Shown here piece by piece: positions 46,705-57,796 of a stretch of DNA of 64,000 nucleotides. Each line of letters starts with the position of its first letter. The stretch's first letter is position 1. The stretch covers positions 5,502,325 to 5,566,324 of the forward strand of contig NC_043744.1 of assembly GCF_004337985.1 (NCBI RefSeq). The letters run 5' to 3'. The translations under genes were made by a program, and so were the position numbers. The notes under the pieces were generated by a model. The model was not told the DNA's origin. It worked only from the letters and a program-made list of their open reading frames with translations, and did no database searches. This stretch comes from Pyricularia pennisetigena (lineage: Eukaryota; Ascomycota; Sordariomycetes; Magnaporthales; Pyriculariaceae).

Positions 46705-48384
46705 GCTGGTCGCGGCGGAGGACGTCGGAAGGGCTTGGGGGTTTGGGGCGCTGGGGGAGATTTTGGGCGAAATCTGTTTTTCTTTTTGTTCTTTGTTTTT
46801 TGGGGGGGTTACAAGATTGCAAACTCGGACAGAGGCTGTGATATATTTGGGACTTTGCTTTATTTTTGGAAACTAATTTTCTTGGGTACCGCGTAATAAA
46901 ATACCACAATTTAAATTCTAAAATCTCGTGATATGCGTTGCCCGTCATAAAACTGCGTGTTTAGTTCCCCCAGGTGAAATGCTATTCCAAGATATCTTGG
47001 GTATCTGAACATATAAGCCATGGCGTCGTTAAGAAATGTTGTATATCTGAATAGTCAAAGAGTGAATCGGCTTCTTCTTCTTCTTCTTCCTCGTGGGTTC
47101 TCGTCTCGTTACCCCAGATACTCATCTTCAAGCCCCAGTAGCTCGGTTGAGAAACAGTGGCGCGACTACAAATGGAATGAAATGGCATGTAGCCTTTCTT
47201 TGATAGCATCGATTTGGAGATGTATCCTTTGCGTGGAATCCAAGTCGGTCATACTAGGTCTACATGTAAATATCATGTTGTATCGCACAAATGTTAGAAG
47301 GCTTCCCTCCCCATAGCCGTCACTCCAAACTTGCCCTGCTTGAAGCTCTCATGGGCGTCAATGTTTACCGAAACAAGCAGAACAGGAAAAAGTGGCAGCG
47401 CAGGTCTGGCCGGCCCAATCTGGAGCCAAACCTGTCCCTTGTGCAGCTCATGGTCGATGGCGCGCAGATTTCACGTGGACTTCACGAGAGAGATGGCAAA
47501 ATTACTGCAAGCCAAGACGGAGAAGCTACCTGGCAATTCTCGCAGATGCTGTCGGTATAATGATTTTGTTTTTTTTTTTTTCTGGGCTGTTGATGGGGAA
47601 ACGAGTGGGCAAGGTATGTAGGGCAGGTTCAAAGGGGTGGCTGGTCACTGACCGGAATAGACAATTTCTTGCAAGCAGCTGCTGGTGTGACTATGTTAAT
47701 TTTTTCTGAACTCTATTGTTGCAGAAACCACTACCGCAGACAGACGAAATGAGGCCCATTTACTCACCGAGATACCACAACACATGAAAGTTCTTGATAC
47801 TGCTGCCCTTGTGGAAAGTGTGTCGATGTTTCCCTGCATCGTAACTACAGAAACGACTGCTGTAAAGAGGGCAAAAGGGTGGCTGGTCGCCGCTGAGATG
47901 GGAAACTATACGGGGCGCTACTGCTTCAAGAACATGCAGCAACTCGCCACAGCCGGGCTACTATGCTCATATGCACATATGCACACCTGCACAAAGGCTC
48001 AAGTTCCATCTCGAGACTGGGGAATTTGGCCTCGAGAAATTAATATATAACTCGGCCTTCCCCTCCCATGGTTCGACTCCCAGAAATCTCCCAGATCATC
48101 ACACAACACATACACTGGAGCTCCTTGTATCTTTCAAGAAAAGATACAAACAACTTCAGTCACGCGGTCGACTGCCAGTCTTCGAGGTCAGCACTCTCCC
48201 GGCCTCCCCAGCTACCTTGTCCTGCGAGAAGACCTCGTAGGTCAAGAAGTTTTATAAAAAAAAAAAATAAAAAAAAACACCACCACCAGCACCAGTAAGC
48301 ATTTCACCAGCCCACACTCTTCAATCTTGCTTCGATCCAACCCAGACGCATCGACTAACCAAAGCTGCTTACACAGCCGACAGG
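46705..48384. other. Spacer between the two MGCC genes
   Basis: About 1.7 kb with no supportable gene. It contains a (CTT)n stretch near 47073-47093 and short T and A runs near 47570, 48256 and 48269, and a CACCACCAC-rich leader just before the second MGCC gene. Confidence 0.5.
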
Positions 48385-48645
48385 ATGGGCTGCTGTTGCT
48401 CCAAGAGCAACGCCGACCCCAAAGGCAAGGGGAAGGCCAAGGCCGTGATGGTGGAGACCATCACGGAGAAGAAGCGGGTCGTGTACGACCCAAGCTCGGA
48501 CTCGGGCGAGATGCCCGCCGAGGAGTTTTGGCCGCCCGCCGGCGAGGCCGGGCCTTCCGACTGGAGGGAGGCCCGAAGGAGGGAGAGGCGGCGGGTCCTG
48601 GAACAGGCCAACCGCCGCAAGCAGAACAAGAGCTCCCAGTACTAA
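48385..48645 (+). CDS. Small MGCC protein with predicted N-terminal acylation (2)
   Basis: An 86-residue single-exon frame starting MGCCCSKSN. Gly2 and Ser6 fit N-myristoylation and Cys3-5 offer palmitoylation sites; the Lys-rich stretch that follows (KGKGKAKA) could add electrostatic membrane binding, as in Src-type anchors. The middle has an acidic, Pro/Glu-containing segment (SSDSGEMPAEEFWPP) and the C-terminal third is a highly basic helix (WREARRRERRRVLEQANRR). The start context CGACAGGATGGGCTGCTG closely matches that of the upstream gene (CGACAAGATGGGCTGCTG), although the proteins share little beyond the anchor. GC-rich codons support coding. Function unknown; a membrane-associated adaptor or signalling peptide is possible. 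Confidence 0.72.
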   Translation: MGCCCSKSNADPKGKGKAKAVMVETITEKKRVVYDPSSDSGEMPAEEFWPPAGEAGPSDWREARRRERRRVLEQANRRKQNKSSQY

Positions 48646-49475
48646 CGGGAGGCTTGCGGTCGGGTCGGGTCTTTCTTGTTGGGGCTGCTTTTTTTGTTTT
48701 GGGAGTTTTGGTTTCTGGGGTTGGAGTTTGGTTGATATGGACTTGTGACTCAAGATCCATAAGAGTAAAAGGGTTGTTTTGGGTTTGCAATTTTGGGTCT
48801 GCTTTTTTTTTTTCTTTTTTTTTTTTTTTCTGTAAGGGTTCATTTTCTTGGGTATCTTAGTTTCTCGGATCAAGACAAGTTTGATACGCCTCTAACACCT
48901 ACCTGTTTATGATGTTGATGTCGTAGCCTATGATGTGTGAAAGCATCTACAAAGATTGCATCCTCGTAAACACGGTCCACTGGAGGCGACGCTGTCCACT
49001 AAGAGGGACTTGGATTATACTGATACTCCAGAAACAAATCAAGTGTAATGAATGAATAACCCATGACGTTCAAACAGCAGGTCGTCCCTATTAGGGGGTT
49101 TTGAATCCAGGCAAGCCAGGATCGTGCACACAAAATCTCAACACATTGGTTACAATAAACGTTTATACTTGTGCTTATTTTTTTTCTTTTCTTTTCTTTT
49201 CTTCCTTCTTTGACATGGAGTTTGGGGAATGCAACACAGTGTCTTTTGGATCGTCTCATACTCGTGCAGAATGATCAACTATCCATCCCCATAAGGCTGA
49301 CCCAATGCTACAACCACTTTCAGATCAATGGGTAAAAGCTATGCTGTCACACTGTGAATTAACATCAAGCCAAAGTGCAGGGATTCAATCAACGTTGTTA
49401 GACGCCATTTTCTGCATAAAACATTGATTATATACTGCATGCTGCACGCTTATATCGCTGGATTTTTTTTCTTCT
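48646..49475. other. Convergent spacer between MGCC gene 2 and the GH2 gene
   Basis: The 830 nt hold both 3' UTRs. T-rich tracts lie near 48804-48829 and a (CTTTT)n-like tract near 49178-49201. No gene seen. Confidence 0.5.
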
Positions 49476-52166
49476 TCATGCATTAAACACAAACTCCCCC
49501 TTCTTCAACCCATCCGCCTCGGCCGTGACCACTATGCGCCCACCGCCCTCCTTGGCCCTGACGATGGCCAACGCCTTGGCCCGGAATGCCTTCCTGGTGT
49601 GGCTGGGGAACGGCACAAAGTCGGTCGGGTCGCCGTTGTCGGTCGAGACGATCTCGCCCGGGCCCGAGACGGAGAACGTGACCTCGGGCTCCGCGGTCGG
49701 CACCACGTCGCCCTGGTCGTCCGTGACGGCGACGCTGAGGAACGCGAGGTCGCTGCCGTCGGCCTGCAGCGTCTTTTGGTCCTTGTAGCTGGTCAGCGAC
49801 AGCGTCGAGGCCGCGCCCGCGGTGCGCACCGTGGCGTTGGCCCAGGGCGCGCCGCCCTTGTACGTGGCGACGTGCACCTCGCCCGGCGCGTACGTCACCT
49901 CGTCCCATCGGAACCGGTACTCGTACTGCCCCCGCTTCTTGCGGCCCTGGCTCTCGCCGTTGACAAAGAGCTCGGCCTCGTCGCCCGACGAGAAGACGTG
50001 CACGGGCGTGACCTGGCCCTCGCGGCCCGCCCAGTTCCAGTGCGGCAGGATGTGCGCCATGGGTTTCGCCGCGGCCCAGCGCGCTTGGTACAGGTAGAAG
50101 CGGTCCTTGGGGAAGCCGGCGAGGTCGATGATGCCAAAGTAGGACGACCGCGACTCGTCGTCGTAGGGGGTGGGCTCGCCGATGTAGTCCCAGCCCGTCC
50201 AGACGAACTCGCCTCCGACGTATGGGAATTCGTCCTGGCCGGCAAAGACCTTGTCCGGGCTGGCACCCCATGAGACCGCGTGCAGCTCGTAGCTCGAGAC
50301 TTGGCGCGTGTCGTTGATGACGCCGGCACCGGTGGTAATGTTGACGACGGCCGAGTTCTCAGATGGCACGGGGAACACATAGGTGCCGCGGGACGACACG
50401 GCCGACGACGACTCGCTCGAGTAGATCATCTTGTTGGGGAAGTTGGAGCGGAAGTTGGGGAACGACGGGCGCGAGCCGGTCTTGCCCTCGCCCTGGTAGT
50501 TGAGCCCGATGAGGTCGACGACCGCGGTGAATGGCGAGTTGGGGCCGGCGTTGTTCATGCCGACCGTGCTGGAGCGCGTGGCATCCTCCTCGTGCGCGAT
50601 GCCAGCCAGGCGCTGGGCCGTGCGTTCCCCGCCCTCGATAGTCTGCTCCCGCACCTCGTTGCCGTAGCTCCATGCCCAGACCGAGGCGTGGTTGCGGTCG
50701 CGGCGCACAAACGCCCGCAGGTCCGGCTCGGACCAGTCGTCCCAGATGGTGGCAAAGTCATTGTCCACCTTGTGGTTCGCCCACGTGTCGAAGATCTCGT
50801 CGAGAACAAGCATGCCCATGTGGTCAGCCAGCTCGAGCAGCTCGGGCGCCGGTGGGTTGTGCGAAGTCCGCACCGCGTTGGTACCCATGTCCTGAAGCAT
50901 CTCGAGCTGGCGCCTCGCCGCGGGCACGTGGAAGGCCGACCCGAGGCTGCCCAGATCATGGTGCTGGCAAACGCCCTGAAGGTAGACTCGCTTGCCGTTG
51001 ACGTGGAGCCCTTCGTTGGTGTACTGCACGCTGCGGATACCAAACTTGGTCTTGTAAGTGTCGAGGAGCTCACCATCGGTAGAGTAAACACTTGTGACGG
51101 CTACGTGGAGGTTGGGAGTTTGGTCAGGCTTGGGTCCCCAAAGCGCCGGGTTGGAAACGGTCACGGTGCCGTTTGTCGAGCTGGATGAGCCGGCAGGCAC
51201 TGTAACAGTGGCGTTGCCAAACGAGGCCACCTTGGCCCCGGGCTGGCCAGAGGCGTCAAGGACGTAAACATCTGTTGAGACGATGACCTGAGATTCTTGC
51301 TTGCTCGTGCTCTCTACAGTGACGGCAAGATCCACTGTAGCAGATCCTGAAGAGACGTCCTTGGTTTTGATGTAGGTTCCCCAGTGGCCGACGTGTGTAG
51401 GGTTGACCTTGGTGAGCCAGACATTTCCTAGGTGAAAAAAAAAGTTAGCCGGTATGTGTTCAACCAACAAATACATAGCAGCTAAAGCTTCAAACTCAGG
51501 CTGCCAAAAAAAAGAAAAATTCAACTTACTGTAGACGCCACCTCCCGGGTACCACCGGGACACGTTGATAGGCGAGTCAACCCTAATGGCCAGCTGGTTC
51601 TTCCCCTCCTTGAGGAAGGGCGTGAGCTCCAGCCGGTAGCTAGCATAGCCATAGGGCCAACCGCCTACGATCCTGCCATTCAGCCAGACGGTCGAGTAGC
51701 TCATGGCGCCGTCGACCTCTATGTAGATGGCCTTGCCGGCGTCCTCGGGCGCAAAGTCCAAATTCCGTCTGTACCAGCCGATGCCCTGGCTGGGCAGCCT
51801 TCCCTGGCCGCCGCCCACGGTGGGATTGGGACCCTCGTAGAAGGGGCCCTTGACGGCCCAGTCGTGGGGCAGGTTCACGGCCTCCCAGGCGGCGTCGTCA
51901 AACTCAGCCTTGGAGAACTCGGGCGGTGCCGGCTCGGAGCCCTGGTCGGGTCGTTGCACGTGCTTGGCCAGGTCGACCACAAAGTCGTTGGCCGCCGGCA
52001 TGATGAAGGGCTTCAGCGAGGAGTAGGTCAACCCATCTGGGTTCGACGTGAAGCGCGTGAAGCGCCAACCGGCATTGAGGCTCTCTCGCGACCGCTGCTC
52101 CGCCGCGGCCGAGTCGGCCGTGAAGAACGCCAGGCCGAGGAGGAGGGCGCTTGCTAGTCGACCCAT
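49476..52166 (-). CDS. Secreted glycoside hydrolase family 2 enzyme (beta-galactosidase-like)
   Basis: Two exons are inferred: 52166-51530 and 51427-49476, giving 862 residues. An N-terminal signal peptide (about residues 1-22, Leu/Ala-rich) predicts secretion. The domains follow the GH2 order: a sugar-binding jelly roll (NAGWRFTRF, VNLPHDWAVKGPF, GIGWYRRNLDF, MSYSTVWLNGRIVGGWPYGY), an immunoglobulin-like domain, the TIM barrel (SVQYTNEGLHVNGKRVYLQG, ICQHH-like VCQHHDLG, RTSHNPPAPELLELAD) and C-terminal beta domains. The likely acid/base is Glu470 in SYGNEV and the nucleophile Glu551 in IYSSES. Substrate could be beta-galactosides, beta-glucuronides or beta-galactofuranosides; the sequence alone does not decide. 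The 102-nt intron is a multiple of three with no stop, so its retention would add 34 residues. The join restores GGVYRNVWLTKV, the family form. Confidence 0.9.
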   Translation of the reverse strand: MGRLASALLLGLAFFTADSAAAEQRSRESLNAGWRFTRFTSNPDGLTYSSLKPFIMPAANDFVVDLAKHVQRPDQGSEPAPPEFSKAEFDDAAWEAVNLPHDWAVKGPFYEGPNPTVGGGQGRLPSQGIGWYRRNLDFAPEDAGKAIYIEVDGAMSYSTVWLNGRIVGGWPYGYASYRLELTPFLKEGKNQLAIRVDSPINVSRWYPGGGVYSKLNFSFFWQPEFEALAAMYLLVEHIPANFFFHLGNVWLTKVNPTHVGHWGTYIKTKDVSSGSATVDLAVTVESTSKQESQVIVSTDVYVLDASGQPGAKVASFGNATVTVPAGSSSSTNGTVTVSNPALWGPKPDQTPNLHVAVTSVYSTDGELLDTYKTKFGIRSVQYTNEGLHVNGKRVYLQGVCQHHDLGSLGSAFHVPAARRQLEMLQDMGTNAVRTSHNPPAPELLELADHMGMLVLDEIFDTWANHKVDNDFATIWDDWSEPDLRAFVRRDRNHASVWAWSYGNEVREQTIEGGERTAQRLAGIAHEEDATRSSTVGMNNAGPNSPFTAVVDLIGLNYQGEGKTGSRPSFPNFRSNFPNKMIYSSESSSAVSSRGTYVFPVPSENSAVVNITTGAGVINDTRQVSSYELHAVSWGASPDKVFAGQDEFPYVGGEFVWTGWDYIGEPTPYDDESRSSYFGIIDLAGFPKDRFYLYQARWAAAKPMAHILPHWNWAGREGQVTPVHVFSSGDEAELFVNGESQGRKKRGQYEYRFRWDEVTYAPGEVHVATYKGGAPWANATVRTAGAASTLSLTSYKDQKTLQADGSDLAFLSVAVTDDQGDVVPTAEPEVTFSVSGPGEIVSTDNGDPTDFVPFPSHTRKAFRAKALAIVRAKEGGGRIVVTAEADGLKKGEFVFNA

Positions 52167-53698
52167 CTCGTCTGCTTGTTTCTCTCTTCTCTCGGGTATC
52201 CTCTACTGTTTTCGGCAGGAAGAGTGAGGTCTTGCCAGGGACAGAGGGCCATAAGGGAGATGGAAAGAAAGAGGATCCGACAAGAGCCGAAGAAGATGGG
52301 GACTTGACCGATAAAACAATACCCATCGACGTCACATGCCTTGCCTCCTCATGGACCACGCACGATTCGTTAAAATGACCTGCCTTACTCGGTATGTGAG
52401 CCTGTGATACCATGACGTTCGCAAGCGAGTGATCGGTTCATATTGTGCCGTCGTCCCCGCACATATTCGACGTAACCATCCACAACGCGCGGGGAAACCT
52501 GCCTTTGTTATCTTATTGCCCTGCGCGGAGGATACTACCCAACTTGAAATACGGCCTTGTTTTAACCGATGAATTCGCCGCCCATTGGAGCGCAAGAAGA
52601 GGAGATGGAGAAGGCTCATGAAGATCCGGCCCCATATTGAATGTAACACGTCATGCCGCCAGTGGGCAAAGGGCAAGAGTTGAAATTTCCGCTGTTTACC
52701 ATCGCCAAAGAAACTTAGCATTGAATCGTGAAGTTCGGATGGGGACAACAACAGGGTAAAATGGGAACGTACCTGGGTTGGTAGGCAATGCTTCCTTGAT
52801 CTCGAACCCGTGAGTAGGTATACACACCTTGATGGGACCTGCGCACGCAATTGAATGACCTCTGAAGTGCTTGGCAACAGGTAAAAGTCGCGCATGTCTG
52901 AGTAATAGTATCAAACGTCGGAGTCAGCATCGAGAAAATATGCCTTCCCTGTATAATAGCCGTGATTACGCTATCCGAGAGTAATGTGAAATAGCCCCAT
53001 TGTTGGGATGCGGGGACATAATCGAGTACGAAGTTGGCTGATCTCAAGCTGTGTTAATTGTAAATTTCCTAGCCACGAATTAGAAGTTTGGACTTGTCGA
53101 CCATACCCAGTTTGTAAATAGCTTGTCATAACATCGGCCGAGGACGTCCGGATCGAATTGAACTGGAATTGCAGATTTCGGGCATAGTCGTTCGTTCGTT
53201 CCTTCACCGAGCCATGACTTGGTAACCTGAGGTTGTTGAAACATGTGTAAACGTCAAAATGTTGTGAGGATGCAAAACAAAATCGCACGTGTTCAGGCAT
53301 CGATGCCATCCCATAGGTCGGGAGCACCCGCCGGTACGAATAATGGATCCTGGAAATGCACGGATCGCTGAAACATGAACCAACGATGACAAGCACAAAT
53401 GTGAGTCGGTGTGGACGAGAGTAAGTAACGCATCAAAACATTATACAACAAGAAGGCTCCTGTCTCTTCGCACATTCCTCATATGACTGAGTCGCCTAGA
53501 TACGGTAAAATATACACATGCTGCTCATTGCTAGGTCAAGGAAAATAACAAAGGAAAAGAAAAAAAAATTTACAGATAATTCCTCAGCGGAAATCAGAGG
53601 CAGAAAAAAAGACTATTAACAAGATAATGTGCCAGAGATTTCTATTCAAAGGGGCAGAGTCATAATCCGCTTTTTATTGACTTTTTTTTCTTCTTCTC
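52167..53698. other. Upstream region of the GH2 gene and 3' flank of the btgE-like gene
   Basis: About 1.5 kb between two minus-strand genes. It includes the GH2 promoter. A 187-codon minus-strand frame (52332-52895) is open here but shows no family features and unlikely composition, so it is not called. No repeats of note. Confidence 0.5.
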
Positions 53699-55351
53699 TC
53701 AAGACGAGAAGAGGCGTCCGCAGCCAAAGTGGTTCTCACAGCCGCAGTCACCGGGAGCCTTCCAGTCGTCGTCGGTCCAGCTGAAGAAGACAGCCTTGCC
53801 GCCGCACTCCTGCTGGATGGACTTGATGGCGTCAGCCTGCTGCTGCTGACCGGGGCATGAAGTGCCAATGCACTTGCCACCGGTGGGCCAGCCAGTCTCC
53901 ATGATGTAGCCATCCTTGCCACCGCAGAGCTTCTGAACCTGCTGGAGCTGGCTCGAAACGAACTTGCCGGCGTCCTTGGGCTGCACGGCACCGTTGAAGT
54001 AGGCGTGGATGTTGGCAGAGACAACGTCAACGACGGGGCAGATAGTCTCAGCGACACCCTGGGCCTCCCAGCCTCCGACGGTGTCGGTGGTGGTGACGGG
54101 AGCGTTGCAGCCACCAGAGCGGAGGACACCACGGACCTCGCCGATCAAGTCCTTGAGCTGGTTGGGAGTGCAGTAACCGTTGTACAGGGCCTCGTTACCA
54201 ACAATGCACATCTCAACAAGGTCCCACTGTGCCCACGACTTGATGGCGCTAATCTGCTCGGCAACCTGGGGGCTGCCGTTGGTGCAGCCGGGCTGGCCGA
54301 CAAAGACACCAATGATCATCTTGACACCGTGCTTGCGGCAGGCAGCACCCACGTTAGGGAGGGTGTTACAGTCGGTCGAGTAAACACGGACAGTCTTGAA
54401 GCCACCAGCCTTGATCTTGGCAATGTCGCTGTCGACCTCCTCAGCGGACTTGCAGACGCCACCGTTGCCGTACGGGGTGTAGGTCATGGCCCACTGGTTG
54501 CCACCACCCAACGTGGGCGGCGGAGAGGCAGTAGGTGAAGAGGCAGGAGGCGACGACGCTGAAGGCGACGAGGCGGGAGGAGGGGGAGAGACTGAAGAAG
54601 AAGAAGAGGTCTCAGGAGCCTTGGAGGGCGAGGTCTGGGCCGGGGGAGGAGCGGCAGCCGAGGTAGGGGCAACAGTCGGGACCGGGGCCGGAGTCTCGCT
54701 GGTGAATGGGCAGTAAACCACGGTCTTGGTGTCAACAATGGTGGTGACAGCCGGGGCGGTGTAGTTGCCCGGGGGGTAGGTAGTGATGGTAGGGACCACC
54801 ACCTCGGTCTCGGTGGAGGCGGTGGTGGTAGTGCCACCAATGACATAGGTACCGGGCGTAGGGCAGACGTAAGTGGTCTGCGTGACAATGCTGGTCACGT
54901 CGCCGTTGGACTCGGTCTTGACGGTCGGGACGGGGCACACAACGGTGGTGGCCGTGGTGACGACAGTGGTGACACCGCCAATGGTGTTGACGCCCGAGGA
55001 GACCGTGGTCGTCGCAGGGGCACATGCAGTGACGGTCGAGGTCACGACCATGGTCGTCGCAGGGAAGGTGTAGGTGCCGGGGGTGGGGCACTCCTGGGCG
55101 ATCGGGGTAGGGACCGTGGCCGGGGGCGTGGTCTTGGGGGTCGGGGAAGGCTGGGGCGCATCCGGGACGAGGGTGGGCTCGCCGTAGATGGTGGTGTAGT
55201 AGGTCTTGCACTCAGGCACGCAGACGGCCGAGTCGTTGGCAGCCCTCTTGGCGAACAGGTCATAGTGGTGGGCCTGGCGGTGCTGACGGTGAGCGCTGAC
55301 ACCTCCGGAGAGGGCCGCGACAGCGGCAGTGGCGACAGTGAATCCCTTCAT
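53699..55351 (-). CDS. btgE: BtgE-like cell-wall glucanase (glycoside hydrolase family 17)
   Basis: A single exon of 550 residues. The protein starts with a signal peptide (about residues 1-20) and a His-rich stretch (HRQHRQAHH), followed by Lys-Arg at about 35-36, a possible Kex2 site. A long Thr/Val/Pro-rich stalk with repeated CPTPGTY and similar Cys-containing units follows, then a Ser/Pro-rich linker and the C-terminal GH17 barrel from about residue 285 (QWAMTYTPYGNGGVC). Catalytic glutamates are Glu387 in VGNEAL (acid/base) and Glu485 in METGWP (nucleophile). Members of this fungal group are covalently or ionically held in the wall and act on beta-1,3-glucan in remodelling. Disulfide-type Cys residues are frequent near the end (DCGCENHFGC). 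Low-complexity Thr/Ser parts should be heavily O-mannosylated. Strong family call; exact activity inferred. Confidence 0.9.
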   Translation of the reverse strand: MKGFTVATAAVAALSGGVSAHRQHRQAHHYDLFAKRAANDSAVCVPECKTYYTTIYGEPTLVPDAPQPSPTPKTTPPATVPTPIAQECPTPGTYTFPATTMVVTSTVTACAPATTTVSSGVNTIGGVTTVVTTATTVVCPVPTVKTESNGDVTSIVTQTTYVCPTPGTYVIGGTTTTASTETEVVVPTITTYPPGNYTAPAVTTIVDTKTVVYCPFTSETPAPVPTVAPTSAAAPPPAQTSPSKAPETSSSSSVSPPPPASSPSASSPPASSPTASPPPTLGGGNQWAMTYTPYGNGGVCKSAEEVDSDIAKIKAGGFKTVRVYSTDCNTLPNVGAACRKHGVKMIIGVFVGQPGCTNGSPQVAEQISAIKSWAQWDLVEMCIVGNEALYNGYCTPNQLKDLIGEVRGVLRSGGCNAPVTTTDTVGGWEAQGVAETICPVVDVVSANIHAYFNGAVQPKDAGKFVSSQLQQVQKLCGGKDGYIMETGWPTGGKCIGTSCPGQQQQADAIKSIQQECGGKAVFFSWTDDDWKAPGDCGCENHFGCGRLFSS

Positions 55352-57762
55352 TGTTGCTGCTACTGCTGCTCAGTAAAAGATTATATTATTCCTCGTAGGA
55401 TTCTTGGGTTTGAGTCGTGAAAAAATGAATGCCCGCTAAACGAATGGAGCGGTGGTTGGTAAAGGAGACTGTAAAGGACGGACGAAAGCTATCGAGGCTT
55501 TCAACTTGACATTGACAACATCCGAGAGGCGTCTGCGTGAGGAAGGGAAGGAAGGAAGAAAAAGATGAGCAACGGATCAGCGCGGTGCGTCGATGTTATT
55601 ATGGCGTCCGCCCGCCTGTAGACTGGGGGCCGCGGCTTGGCGCCGGTGTGTGGGCATGTGCTATCCCCCGGTCGCCAGCGAGCGCTGGGGAGCTCGTAAA
55701 AAAGAAAAGGAGAGCCAGGGCCCTGGCCCACCAAAAAAAGGGTAGGGCCCCCAGTCCACTCTGACAAGAGACAACCCACACCTCCTCGCTGGCAATTATT
55801 CGATTCCACTTTGCCATGGCGGACAGCCCTTCTAAGGTCGCTTTTGCTTCATCCAATCTATCAAAAGGCGACGAGAAGAGAAGCTGAATTGGCTGATGCC
55901 TGGACTTTCTTGGCCGTTCCTATGTGACTTTGGGGGCTAGTCTTGAGTGTTGCTAGTAGTGCTGGGGCATCCTCTACAACCAAATCTGGTGCTCGTTATG
56001 ATTACCACGATCCTTTCTTCGCTTTGCTTGCCCACCTTGCTAACTTCGAGTGGGTACCTAATCGCTCTGAAGAACCATTCGAGTTGCTTATTTCCAAGAG
56101 GGCGGCGTTTCTGATGGAGCTAACCAAGGGAGTACTAAACTCCTTAAATTAGACTGCGGGAAGCTATGGTGCATGTGCGTCGTCTTCACACGACGCCGTT
56201 TTGTGACGTTTTTGGCGGCATCCCGACGGTTAGCCAAACAAAAGCCTCTGTGCAAGAAGCATCGTCATAGTTAGTTGATGCTCGATTCGATCGAGTAATA
56301 TTCGGCGTTAATGTTCCCTCCCGTGCACGGTATATTGTTGCTGTACAACCCCAGTTCAAGCCAGTGCCAAGCGAGCCAAAGACATCCTTGGTACCAGTAA
56401 ATTGAGGAGAGCTTGGTGGTCGTGTTGTGGTTCATCGCAACTTGGTTTTTTTTTTTTTCTGCTCACCCTGTCGTCCAATTGAATTGCCTGGGACTTCTGC
56501 CTCTCGCTGCAGAAATTAGCTGAAATACGGAGTGGGGTATTGAAAAAGGAGAACCATCCAAGAGTGGATACGTCTCCTTTTTCTGATTGGTTTCCGTGCT
56601 TCAAAACGGCTGCAGAAACACGCTGCAGTCACCCAAGTACCGCCCACAGGTGGATTTGCTGAGTCGCCAAGGTCGCCTAGGTGTCAAGGTGTGTTTTCCG
56701 CCTCTCTCGAACCGCCAAAGGCCCTGAAATAGGTACCTTGGGGTTACTTTGTAGAGTTCTACGACCCTGGCCTTACCTAAGACCTTGGTGGGCTGATTGC
56801 AGCTACCCTACTGTGGTACTGTATTTCGTATCTCCCGTTCGATCGATTGGAACATGGATGCCAGCCAGCTTCCATCCTTTCATGCCCAGAGCCCCAAAAA
56901 TGGCTACCGCCAATGCAAAAGGGAAATTGCCTAAGCGGCGAGGTTCTCTCGGCAGGAGAGATGCAATCCCGCCACAACAGCCAAGAACCAAAGAAACAAA
57001 ATGTCAATCAAATCTCATCACTCAGCGGACAGCATTTGCAACCAACCGTTGACCAGGCAAGGAACCTTGGCCGGCTTACCGCCGCCTGTGGTCACGTTGA
57101 AATCTTTCAAGTGGCGCCCGGCACCCGGAGATGTTGACTTTGTCAAGGTAACCATCCGAGGGGGCCGACCCCATCGGCGGCACTTGCACAAGTCGTCATT
57201 CACAAGGTGCCTGCCTGCCTGTCTACAGTAATTATCCATCAGCCTAACGTTGTTTGACCCTCATCTGCCTGAATCTAACCCAGTCCACAATTCCCCTGGT
57301 GACGGGGCCAGCAATATAAACAAGCTCAATTCCAATTTCAGGGCTTCCCGGACTTGTCAATCGCCTTTGGTGTGATCTGTAATACCAAATTCTTATTGCC
57401 ACCTCCACGTTGTGACTTAATGCAGACAAGGCGATGGGCTATCCACAATCTGTGCCCCTCTGATCAAGATCAGCAAGTACATTTGCTTTTGTTGGCGCCC
57501 CGCGGAGCTAAAATGGAGGCAAAGGACGCTGCGTCAGGCTCAGGGTCAGGGACAAGACTGGCACAACAACACATCCAATTTCGACCAATGGGGAGCACCG
57601 GCGCTTTCGGGCGGTCGGTTGTCGTGCGCCCCAAAGACTTGGCAGCGAAATTACTCCTTGTCCAACCCCCGAAGATCTTTTCTGCAAGCGGCTATTCACT
57701 CTTACCGCCAGTTACCCTTACAACGCGGGTAAAGATTGGGGCTTTGAGGAACCGTTCTGCTC

Positions 57763-57763
<1 letters not shown>

Positions 57764-57793
<30 letters not shown>
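57764..57793. repeat. Poly(T) homopolymer, 30 nt
   Basis: Uninterrupted T30 on the plus strand; it inflates an otherwise unsupported 192-codon frame by encoding a poly-Phe block. Confidence 0.8.

Positions 57794-57796
<3 letters not shown>

Noticed and set aside
52332..52895. 187-codon minus-strand frame upstream of the GH2 gene
   Set aside because: Composition rich in Arg/Ser/Leu/His with no motif; lies in the GH2 promoter; no splice structure or neighbour supports it.
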